From: Flammeovirgaceae bacterium UBA2786
GTDB lineage: Bacteria; Bacteroidota; Bacteroidia; Cytophagales; Cyclobacteriaceae
Direction of reading: 5' to 3'
NCBI GenBank assembly: GCA_002352225.1
Contig: DEIA01000087.1
Location: 1-49,252, forward strand
DNA: 49,252 bases
Shown: positions 39,896 through 47,035 of the stretch, piece by piece
Layout: each line of letters begins with the position of its first letter
Position numbering within the stretch: the first letter of the stretch is position 1
Made by a program: the position numbers and the translations under genes
Notes under the pieces: generated by a model
What the model was told of the DNA's origin: nothing
The model's database searches: none
What the model saw: the letters and a program-made list of their open reading frames with translations, nothing else

Positions 39896-41176
39896 ATGAG
39901 TAGTACTGCCGATTGGAGTGAGTTTAAATTGAATAAACAATTGCTGGATGCCGTTGCCGATGCCGGATTTAGCGCGCCTACTGAAATTCAGCAAAAATGT
40001 ATTCCGTTAATATCGGGAGGCCAGCAGGTAATTGGCATTGCCCAAACCGGAACGGGAAAAACAGCAGCCTACATGTTGCCGGTATTATTAAAACTCAGGT
40101 ATGCACAAGGTACCGATGCCCGTGCGCTGATTCTGGTTCCTACTAAAGAGTTAGTAATACAAGTAGCGGAACATGCCCGTGCGTTTGCAAAGTATACCGA
40201 TTTACGGGTAGTAGAAATCTATGGAGGCGTAGGCCCGAAAACTCAAATTGAAAAAATACAAAGTGGTTTAGATTTATTGATTGCTACACCCGGCCGCTTT
40301 ATGGAAATTTATTTGCGAAGCGAATTACCGGTAAAGCAAATCAAAACCCTTGTACTGGATGAAGCCGATAAGATGATGGACATGGGCTTTATGCCGCAGT
40401 TGCGAAAAATATTTGAAGTAATTCCGCCTAAGCGACAAAACATTTTATTCTCCGCCACTTTCCCCGAAAAGGTTGAGCGATTAGCACAGGAATTTCTGGA
40501 TTTTTCAGTGCGGGTGGAGGTAACTCCCCAGGCCACTGTGGCTGTTGAGGTTGAGCAGGTATTATACCATGTGCCGAATGCGCTTACCAAAATTAATTTC
40601 CTCGAGTACCTGTTTACGAAAACAGACGAATTTAATCGGGTTATGATTTTTACGCGCACTAAAGAAGTAGCCAATAATGTGAGCAAGTTTCTGGACAGAA
40701 AAAAACTTGGACCGGTGCGCGTGATACACTCTAACAAAGGACAGAACAGTCGCATTAATGCCGTGAATGAATTTAAAGAAGGCAAGCTGCGCATCCTGGT
40801 GTCCACCGATGTGGCCTCGCGGGGTATTGATGTAACCAATGTATCGCATGTTATTAATTTCGATGTGCCTATTCTGTACGAAGATTATGTGCATAGAACC
40901 GGAAGAACGGGCCGGGCGTTTCAAAAAGGCAAAGCCATAACATTGGTTACCGATGCCGAGAAATATCACATCGATAAAATTGAGAAAATAATTCGCGAAA
41001 AAATTCCGGTAAAGAAATTACCCAAAGAGATTGTAATAGAACCAACCCCGAAAGAGGAAGCACAGGCTATGGCGCGTGAAATAGACCGGCAAAAACGCTA
41101 TGAAGATCCTGAGTTTAAAGGAGCGTTTCATGAGAAGAAGAGGCGATTTGGAAAACAATCCTTCGGTATAAGATAG
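39896..41176 (+). CDS. DEAD-box RNA helicase (RhlE-like)
   Basis: 426 residues. Q-motif (FSAPTEIQQKCIP), motif I AQTGTGKT, PTKEL, GG, TPGR, motif II DEAD, motif III SAT, then the second RecA domain with ARGIDV (SRGIDV) and HRTGRTGR. The basic C-terminal tail (about 390-426, KRYEDPEFKGAFHEKKRRFGKQ) is short. ATP-dependent RNA unwinding in ribosome assembly or cold response is the family role. Its stop codon lies in a 10-bp inverted repeat. Confidence 0.93.
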   Translation: MSSTADWSEFKLNKQLLDAVADAGFSAPTEIQQKCIPLISGGQQVIGIAQTGTGKTAAYMLPVLLKLRYAQGTDARALILVPTKELVIQVAEHARAFAKYTDLRVVEIYGGVGPKTQIEKIQSGLDLLIATPGRFMEIYLRSELPVKQIKTLVLDEADKMMDMGFMPQLRKIFEVIPPKRQNILFSATFPEKVERLAQEFLDFSVRVEVTPQATVAVEVEQVLYHVPNALTKINFLEYLFTKTDEFNRVMIFTRTKEVANNVSKFLDRKKLGPVRVIHSNKGQNSRINAVNEFKEGKLRILVSTDVASRGIDVTNVSHVINFDVPILYEDYVHRTGRTGRAFQKGKAITLVTDAEKYHIDKIEKIIREKIPVKKLPKEIVIEPTPKEEAQAMAREIDRQKRYEDPEFKGAFHEKKRRFGKQSFGIR

Positions 41177-41254
41177 ACCTCTTGTATAAGCAATGTCTTT
41201 AAAACGTAACATATTGAATATCAGGATATAATTTCGACTAATGTAAGAGGTCTA
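41174..41254. repeat. 81-bp segment bounded by a perfect 10-bp inverted repeat
   Basis: TAGACCTCTT (41174-41183) and AAGAGGTCTA (41245-41254) are exact reverse complements; the left copy includes the helicase stop codon. No target duplication and no T-tract were found, so neither a MITE nor a terminator is proven. Confidence 0.4.
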
Positions 41255-41476
41255 GTGAAAACGAGTCTTCTTACTTATAGTCCTAAAATTCTGGAATAAA
41301 CAAAAGGATAACCGGAATTTGTTCTGTTCAGACAGAGGCAACCATACATCCAGCGAAAACCTTGAGATATGGATTTCATAGTAAAATGATTTGACAAATT
41401 CAGTTCTTTAAATTAGTTTAAATCTGTCCACACGCATAAAACGGGCCAGTCATTTCAAACCTAAACCCTATATATT
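41177..41476. other. 300-bp gap between helicase and leader-peptide genes
   Basis: No ORF or RNA gene recognised. Besides the inverted repeat at its left end, it holds a weak promoter candidate for the precursor peptide: TTG at 41391-41393, 20-nt spacer, TAGTTTAA at 41414 (two mismatches to TAnnTTTG). The rest is AT-rich and featureless. Confidence 0.35.
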
Positions 41477-41665
41477 ATGAAAACAATGAGTTTTGAGAAA
41501 ATGGAGGAAATAGAAGGAGGTAACCCCACCGTTAATTGTTTAGCCCTTTTTGCCGGTACAAATCAAGCTTGGGCAGCCTATATGAACGATCCATCTACAG
41601 TAAATTGGATAGTTTGGCAGACTTTTGAATCAGCATTCTATACTTACTGCATACAACCTGTTTAA
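41477..41665 (+). CDS. Double-glycine leader precursor peptide (bacteriocin-like)
   Basis: 62 residues. The first 15, MKTMSFEKMEEIEGG, match the Bacteroidota double-glycine leader pattern (hydrophobic/Glu amphipathic helix ending in GG), so cleavage after Gly15 by a PCAT-type peptidase transporter is predicted. The 47-residue core holds exactly two Cys (21 and 58), three Trp (32, 44, 47), and many Ala/Phe/Tyr with almost no charge, as in small hydrophobic bacteriocins or RiPP substrates. No PCAT gene or modifying enzyme is in the immediate neighbourhood. Function as antimicrobial or signal is inferred. Confidence 0.7.
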   Translation: MKTMSFEKMEEIEGGNPTVNCLALFAGTNQAWAAYMNDPSTVNWIVWQTFESAFYTYCIQPV

Positions 41666-41869
41666 TAATGCCCATGCTATAAATGACATGGAAGGGCCCG
41701 GGTGCTACTGATCTATTCAGGAGTGGATTTTAATTGGGTTATCAGCATAGGCATTACTCGAATGCACGAAGAACGCGGTTGTTTTTAAGGTACTAAACAG
41801 TTGCGTTTTTTGTAGTAGTGTGTAATATCAAGATAGTGAGTTGCTTAAAATAAATTTCTAAAGAGGTTC

Positions 41870-42589
41870 ATGTGGAGAATATTGTTAATACTTTTATTGC
41901 TTCCAAATGATTTGAGTGCACAATCACTTGATGGTGTTTACACTGGCGAATTGGTGTCATCCAAAAACGCATTTGTGGTTTCAACAGTAGAAACCCTAGC
42001 AGTTGGATCGGTATTTTTAAATGGGCATGATAAACTTGTCTTCTTAGGTACTTTTAGTAATGATTCTATACTTGAAGGAAGGATAAACCTGTTAAATGGT
42101 GATGCATTAATTTTGACCGGTCTCTTATTAAAGGATTCCTTATTAATAAATTTAAAATCGTCAATAGATACAACCTTAACCGTACGCACTTATCTTTTCA
42201 AAATTTCATCGAACACAAAATACAACCTAAGAAAGGTTTTCGGAAGAGATCAGTATAGTCGTGACGAACGGCTTTTAGGAACATGGGTAATTGTTGGAGC
42301 ACAAGATCAAAATAGGGTTAAAGTTCCATTTGAAAATCATACTATGGAATTTAAAGCAGATGGTTGGTTATACATTAATAGCATGGCTATTAACAGGCAG
42401 ATGTCTTCTTACGGTTTAAGAAACTTAGAACCAAAAACCAAGTGGGAAACTTCTGGATCTAAGATTATATCGAGATTTGAGAGCGTGATGTTTGGTAGTG
42501 TCGAACATATTCTTAATTATAGTATTAGAGGAGATACTCTTACTACTCAAAACAGTAAGGGCTATGAATATGTCTATAAGAAAAAATGA
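41870..42589 (+). CDS. Secreted protein with a C-terminal lipocalin-like domain, unknown function
   Basis: 239 residues with a signal peptide (cleavage after DLSAQ, about 18). The first half is strand-rich (LDGVYTGELVSS, KLVFLGTFSNDSILEGRINLL). The second half (about 138-239) begins LLGTWVIVGAQDQ and ends GDTLTTQNSKGYEYVYKK, the pattern of lipocalin-like domains. It lies 204 bp after the leader-peptide gene; that gap holds no ORF or strong signal. The following gene starts on its stop codon (ATGA), so the two are coupled. Confidence 0.7.
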   Translation: MWRILLILLLLPNDLSAQSLDGVYTGELVSSKNAFVVSTVETLAVGSVFLNGHDKLVFLGTFSNDSILEGRINLLNGDALILTGLLLKDSLLINLKSSIDTTLTVRTYLFKISSNTKYNLRKVFGRDQYSRDERLLGTWVIVGAQDQNRVKVPFENHTMEFKADGWLYINSMAINRQMSSYGLRNLEPKTKWETSGSKIISRFESVMFGSVEHILNYSIRGDTLTTQNSKGYEYVYKKK

Positions 42590-43038
42590 ATCCGCTAATT
42601 TCCAAAACTAGATTTTTCACAATCGTTGTTTTGATATACAATTGGTCAGCGGCTTTTAGCCAAGTGACTGACGCACCCCCTACATCCAGAGCACAATCTC
42701 CTCGTAAATTTAACTACTCCTATGTTAGAGAAGAATCATATTTTTTAAATGATACTAAGTTAAGTTTGTACGTTAAGAAGGAAAGAAGAAATTCGATAAC
42801 CTTTACCGTAAGTACGCTTGCAACCTCATCCATTGCGCTTTTTATGTTGGCTAATGATAATATAGAGGAACGCACCGGTAGCATAATGCTATCAATATCA
42901 GTATCCGCCTCTATACTTTCTTTTATAAAAAGAGATTACTATCAACGTAAAGCCATTATAAACAACAGGTGTCATTATCGGAGCACTCAACATGGAGAAG
43001 AACGTACACGACAGCAAAACGTTAAAGCCTGCTATTGA
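42586..43038 (+). CDS. Secreted/membrane protein truncated by a transposase remnant
   Basis: The frame encodes 150 residues: a signal peptide (cleavage after AAFSQ, about 26), a polar region, and two hydrophobic helices (about 70-88 and 103-118). Up to about residue 127 (KAIINN) it reads as an authentic gene coupled to the preceding one. From there the frame runs into an insertion-sequence fragment and ends in unrelated residues (CHYRSTQHGEERTRQQ). The native C terminus is therefore lost or was very short. No family recognised. Confidence 0.5.
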   Translation: MNPLISKTRFFTIVVLIYNWSAAFSQVTDAPPTSRAQSPRKFNYSYVREESYFLNDTKLSLYVKKERRNSITFTVSTLATSSIALFMLANDNIEERTGSIMLSISVSASILSFIKRDYYQRKAIINNRCHYRSTQHGEERTRQQNVKACY

Positions 43039-43435
43039 ACAGCAACAGCGGTTAACCGGCATTACGTTAAAAAATAATTTTGTTGACCGTGGTTATAGTG
43101 GTGTCAGGCAAGTGTTGGGCACAACCATTACGGTACCCGATAAACCAGGTAAACAAAGGAGTGCGTATGACAAACAAAAGCTGCGCAAAAGTTTTAAACG
43201 AAGAGCTGCCATTGAACCAAAAATCGGACACTTAAAACAAGATCACCGGCTAAGCCGAAATTTTTACAAAGGTATCAAGGGCGATAACATCAACGTAATG
43301 CTGGCTGCTGCAGGTATGAATTTTAAACGGATGCTCAACAAGTGGAAAGTAAATCCACTTGTCTTTTTGGCTCAACTTTTCGAAGCCCTTGGCAGGGTAG
43401 TCAAAAATCAATTTTTACCGAAAATGAGTTTTTAA
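42968..43435 (+). mobile_element. IS5/IS1182-like transposase 3' remnant
   Basis: A 156-codon open stretch (from GVIIGALNMEKNVHDSKTL; first ATG at 42992) matching the C-terminal part of DDE transposases: NVHDSKTL, NFVDRGYSG with an acidic residue, RRAAIEPKIGHLKQDHRLSRN with the catalytic Glu, GDNINVMLAAAGMNFKRMLNKW. The N-terminal half with the first catalytic Asp is missing and an in-frame TAA stands just before, so it is inactive. The right end is probably within the sequence just after the stop (AAGGGACGACTAACTAA). Confidence 0.8.
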
Positions 43436-43533
43436 GGGACGACTAACTAATAATTCTCTGGTTGACTACGTATTTTTACAAATATACTTTACCATAGGAA
43501 GGCAGGTATACAAGATTTGAATATGGTAAAATG

Positions 43534-43557
43534 AAAAAAAAGCCCGGTTTCCCAGGC
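43534..43557 (-). terminator. Rho-independent terminator of rho
   Basis: On the minus strand GCCTGG-GAAA-CCGGGC forms a 6-bp stem (one G:U) with a GAAA tetraloop, followed by eight T. It lies 38 nt past the rho stop codon. The gene for the Rho factor is thus ended by an intrinsic terminator. Confidence 0.85.
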
Positions 43558-43595
43558 CATTCAAATCAATACATCTTTAAATTTTCAAATCGGGA

Positions 43596-45173
43596 TTACC
43601 CATTCATCGAAGTTAAAAACTCCTCATTATTCCGGGTGCCTTTCATCTTGCTCTGTAAAAATTCCATTGCTTCTACCGAATTCATATCGGCCATGAATTT
43701 GCGCAAGATCCACACGCGTTGCAGTTCTTCTTCTTTCATCAACAAATCTTCGCGTCTGGTTCCGGAAGCCGGCACATCGATGGCCGGGTAAACCCTGCGG
43801 TTGGAAAGCTTGCGATCCAACTGCAATTCCATGTTACCGGTTCCTTTAAATTCTTCAAAAATCACTTCGTCCATTTTCGATCCGGTGTCGATCAATGCGG
43901 TTGCAATAATGGTGAGCGAACCTCCGTTTTCAATTTTACGCGCAGCGCCAAAGAAACGCTTTGGCTTATGCAGTGCGTTAGCATCCACACCACCCGAAAG
44001 TATTTTACCCGATGAAGGCACTACAGTGTTATACGCACGGGCAAGACGTGTGATCGAATCCAATAAGATTACCACATCGTGGCCACACTCTGTCATGCGC
44101 TTGGCTTTTTCCAATACAATAGAAGCAACTTTAACATGGCGTTCGGCCTGTTCATCAAAAGTAGAAGCAATTACTTCTGCTTTTACACTGCGGGCCATGT
44201 CGGTAACTTCTTCCGGGCGTTCATCAATCAGCAATACGATCAAATAAACTTCCGGATGGTTTTCGGCAATGGCATTGGCAATGTTTTTCAGCAATACGGT
44301 TTTACCGGTTTTGGGCTGCGCTACAATCATACCGCGCTGTCCTTTCCCGATAGGCGAGAACAAATCCAGAATTCGGGTAGACATGTTATCGGGCGTAGTA
44401 CTGAGTTTTAATTTTTGTTCAGGGAACAAAGGAGTAAGATACTCGAATGCTACCCGATCGCGGATTTCTTCTGTTGTTTTGCCGTTAATGCTATCCACTT
44501 TAATCAGGGCAAAATATTTTTCACCTTCTTTTGGTGGCCGGATTTGACCCTTAACGGTATCACCGGTTTTCAGACCAAACAATTTGATCTGCGAAGGCGA
44601 CACATAAATATCATCGGGACTGGCTAAGTAGTTGTAATCGCTTGAGCGTAGGAAACCATACCCATCCTGCATAATTTCCAATACCCCTTCGTTGGCTACC
44701 ACGCCATCAAAATCGCGGATCAGGTTTTCCTTGCGCGGATGTTGCTGGTTCTGATTTTGGTTTTGATTTTGGTTTTGATTGGGATTCTGATTTTGCTGGA
44801 AAGGCTTTTCTTCGCGTTGCTCTTTTGGAGTTTCCGAAACAGGTTGTTCCTGCTCGTTGGTTTCCTCAAAGCGGGTAATATTTTGGTCAATATCCAGGTT
44901 AATGGTTTGCAGCATTTCATCGCTGCTTTGCTCTTTCTCCTGTGGTTTTTGATTTTCGGTAGCTACATTTTCACGTCTGCGGGGCCGCATTTTACGCTCA
45001 GAAGGTTCGTTTGTTTTGGCGGGTTTTGGCTCTCCGCTGATGGCTTGCTGATCTAGAATTTTGTAGATCAGATCTTGCTTGGCTAATTTCTTGGCATTCT
45101 TTACGCCCATACCTTCAGCAATGTCCTTCAATTCAGAAAGCAGCCTGTCGTTCAGGTCATCAATTGTGTACAT
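43596..45173 (-). CDS. rho: Transcription termination factor Rho with disordered insert
   Basis: 525 residues, longer than the 419 of E. coli Rho. Rho_N helices (1-40), then a low-complexity region (about 45-150) containing KMRPRRRE, acidic Gln/Glu stretches and a run of NQ dipeptides at 127-143, next the cold-shock RNA-binding domain (DGYGFLRSSDYNYLASPDDIYVSPSQI), and the hexameric ATPase with Walker A (286-292), VLLIDERPEEVTD and LDSITRLARAYN. The NQ run is encoded by a TTTTGG/TTGATT-type hexamer-like repeat (44750-44790). Bacteroidota Rho inserts are known to be disordered and, in Bacteroides, to drive condensate formation. Confidence 0.95.
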   Translation of the reverse strand: MYTIDDLNDRLLSELKDIAEGMGVKNAKKLAKQDLIYKILDQQAISGEPKPAKTNEPSERKMRPRRRENVATENQKPQEKEQSSDEMLQTINLDIDQNITRFEETNEQEQPVSETPKEQREEKPFQQNQNPNQNQNQNQNQNQQHPRKENLIRDFDGVVANEGVLEIMQDGYGFLRSSDYNYLASPDDIYVSPSQIKLFGLKTGDTVKGQIRPPKEGEKYFALIKVDSINGKTTEEIRDRVAFEYLTPLFPEQKLKLSTTPDNMSTRILDLFSPIGKGQRGMIVAQPKTGKTVLLKNIANAIAENHPEVYLIVLLIDERPEEVTDMARSVKAEVIASTFDEQAERHVKVASIVLEKAKRMTECGHDVVILLDSITRLARAYNTVVPSSGKILSGGVDANALHKPKRFFGAARKIENGGSLTIIATALIDTGSKMDEVIFEEFKGTGNMELQLDRKLSNRRVYPAIDVPASGTRREDLLMKEEELQRVWILRKFMADMNSVEAMEFLQSKMKGTRNNEEFLTSMNG

Positions 45174-45378
45174 GTGAGTTTAAAAAAGGATTAATATTAA
45201 TAAGATAGAATTTATACGGTGCGGTCTAAGCAGACCATAGATAAAACACATTTAGGATCGAAACAGAAACAGTAAAATTCAGGGTTATCTATATTCGGAT
45301 GGCCCGGGGGGGCCTGAATGATGATGCAAGTATAAGTCAAAATTGAATATTATCAAATTAGGTGAAATAATTATTGGC

Positions 45379-45386
45379 TAATTTTG
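45379..45386 (+). promoter_or_regulatory. -7 box TAATTTTG for serS
   Basis: Exact TAnnTTTG match, 19 nt before the serS ATG. No matched -33 element was found. The 232-bp region between rho and serS also holds a small hairpin (GGTCTAAGCAGACC, about 45225) but no T-box-like structure. Confidence 0.4.
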
Positions 45387-45405
45387 GCCCTCAATTCTTG
45401 AATTT

Positions 45406-46683
45406 ATGTTAACACTTCAAATGCTGCGCGAACACACTCAGGAGGTAATAACCGGGCTGGGCAAGCGCAACTTCAAAGAGGCGGAAGGCCTGGTAACACA
45501 GGCATTGGAAATAGATAAGCTTCGCAGAGAGACACAGACCTCTTTAGATACAGTTAAAGCCAACCTGAATGCCGATTCTAAAAAGATTGGCGAGTTAATG
45601 AAAACGGGTAAAGCCGATGAGGCTGCTGCCCTCCGGGCAGCTGTTGCTGCCAGTAAGGATAAAGTGAAAACCCTGGAAGATAGTCTAGCCGACTTTGAAA
45701 AGAAGCAACAGGATATTTTATATAAAATCCCGAATGTGCCTGCTTCAAAAGTACCTGCCGGGAAAAGCGCTGAAGACAACATTACGGTTCATCAGCATGG
45801 CGTGGTGCCCACCCTGCATGCTGATGCGTTGCCCCATTGGGAACTAATCAAGAAATATGACATCATTGATTTCGATCTGGGTGTTAAAATTTCGGGTGCC
45901 GGCTTCCCGGTATATAAAGGAAAGGGGGCACGCATACAACGCGCATTAATCAATTTCTTCCTGAACGAAGCCGCAGCGGCTGGATATAAAGAAATACAAC
46001 CACCTATTGTAGTAAACGAAGCGAGCGGCTATGGCACGGGCCAGCTTCCCGATAAAGAAGGCCAGATGTATTTTGTGAATGAAGATGGTCTATACCTTAT
46101 TCCTACAGCTGAAGTACCCATTACCAACTTATATCGCGATGTTATTCTTACCGAAGATGAGTTGCCCATTAAGAATGCCGGGTACACACCCTGCTTTCGC
46201 AGAGAGGCCGGTAGCTGGGGAGCGCATGTGCGCGGGTTAAACCGCCTGCATCAATTCGATAAGGTTGAGATTGTACAGATTACTAAACCGGAAGACTCGT
46301 ACAACACATTAGACCAGATGTGTGCACATGTGCAAAGCCTGCTGGAAAAACTCGAGTTACCCTATCGCAAACTTTTGTTATGCGGTGGCGATATGGGTTT
46401 TAATTCAGCGCTAACGTACGATATGGAAGTTTTTTCAGCCGCACAGCAACGATGGCTCGAAGTAAGTTCAGTAAGCAACTTCGAAACGTTTCAGGCTAAC
46501 CGATTAAAATTGCGCTACAAAAACAAGGAAAGCAAAACGCAATTGCTACATACTTTGAACGGTAGCGCGTTGGCGCTTCCGCGGATATTGGCAGCCATTC
46601 TGGAAAACAATCAAACAACGGATGGAATTAAAATACCGAAAGTGCTGGTGCCGTATGCGGGGTTTGAAATCATAGACAACTAG
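45406..46683 (+). CDS. serS: Serine--tRNA ligase
   Basis: 425 residues, full length. An N-terminal antiparallel coiled-coil arm (about 30-105) is followed by the class II core: motif 2 TPCFRREAGSWGAHVRGLNRLHQFDKVE and motif 3 NGSALALPRILAAILENNQ, with LIPTAEVPITNLY for substrate binding. It charges tRNA-Ser (and tRNA-Sec). Monocistronic; REP-like hairpins follow its stop. Confidence 0.96.
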   Translation: MLTLQMLREHTQEVITGLGKRNFKEAEGLVTQALEIDKLRRETQTSLDTVKANLNADSKKIGELMKTGKADEAAALRAAVAASKDKVKTLEDSLADFEKKQQDILYKIPNVPASKVPAGKSAEDNITVHQHGVVPTLHADALPHWELIKKYDIIDFDLGVKISGAGFPVYKGKGARIQRALINFFLNEAAAAGYKEIQPPIVVNEASGYGTGQLPDKEGQMYFVNEDGLYLIPTAEVPITNLYRDVILTEDELPIKNAGYTPCFRREAGSWGAHVRGLNRLHQFDKVEIVQITKPEDSYNTLDQMCAHVQSLLEKLELPYRKLLLCGGDMGFNSALTYDMEVFSAAQQRWLEVSSVSNFETFQANRLKLRYKNKESKTQLLHTLNGSALALPRILAAILENNQTTDGIKIPKVLVPYAGFEIIDN

Positions 46684-46707
46684 TGACAGCGAAATTAATT
46701 TTAAGTA

Positions 46708-46758
46708 TCGCCCTGCAGGGGCGACATATTGCTAGCACCGGGTGACAACCCGGTGCTA
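46708..46758. repeat. Tandem REP-like hairpins
   Basis: Two hairpins stand 8 nt apart. The first is TCGCCC-TGCAG-GGGCGA (46708-46724, 6-bp perfect stem). The second is an 11-bp perfect stem TAGCACCGGGT-GACA-ACCCGGTGCTA (46733-46758). Neither is followed by a T-tract. They resemble dispersed GC-rich palindromes linked elsewhere to REP-associated transposases; copies outside the window cannot be checked. From 46759 to 47035 no convincing gene is seen. Confidence 0.65.
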
Positions 46759-47035
46759 ATGGATAGTAGAGCAAAGTCGTGCCGACAGCAAAGTGGAGTA
46801 TAAATGGATGAGTTGATTTCGGCACGAAACACGATACGCTTTGTTAAGGAAGCTTTCAGTCATTCCCCTCCGGGGTTAAGGCAGAAAGGCAATTACTCTC
46901 TTTTTCGAAATCACGAAAAACATATATCTAAAACGGAATTTGCGGGATTTCTTCAAAAAATCAATTTTAACAGGACAACAATAGTATATAAACTGATAGC
47001 TTAGTATTACAATCAAGTCATCTAAACCTTATCCC

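Noticed and set aside
44739..45056. + strand ORF rich in Leu/Ile opposite rho, resembling a membrane protein
   Set aside because: It is the antisense of the Asn/Gln-rich repeat of rho; hydrophobicity is a by-product of the repeat.
46804..47004. 66-codon ORF between serS and the prolyl oligopeptidase gene
   Set aside because: Composition looks random, it contains a CCCCTCCGGGG palindrome, and it has no recognisable domain, promoter or conserved-looking core; more likely intergenic repeat sequence.
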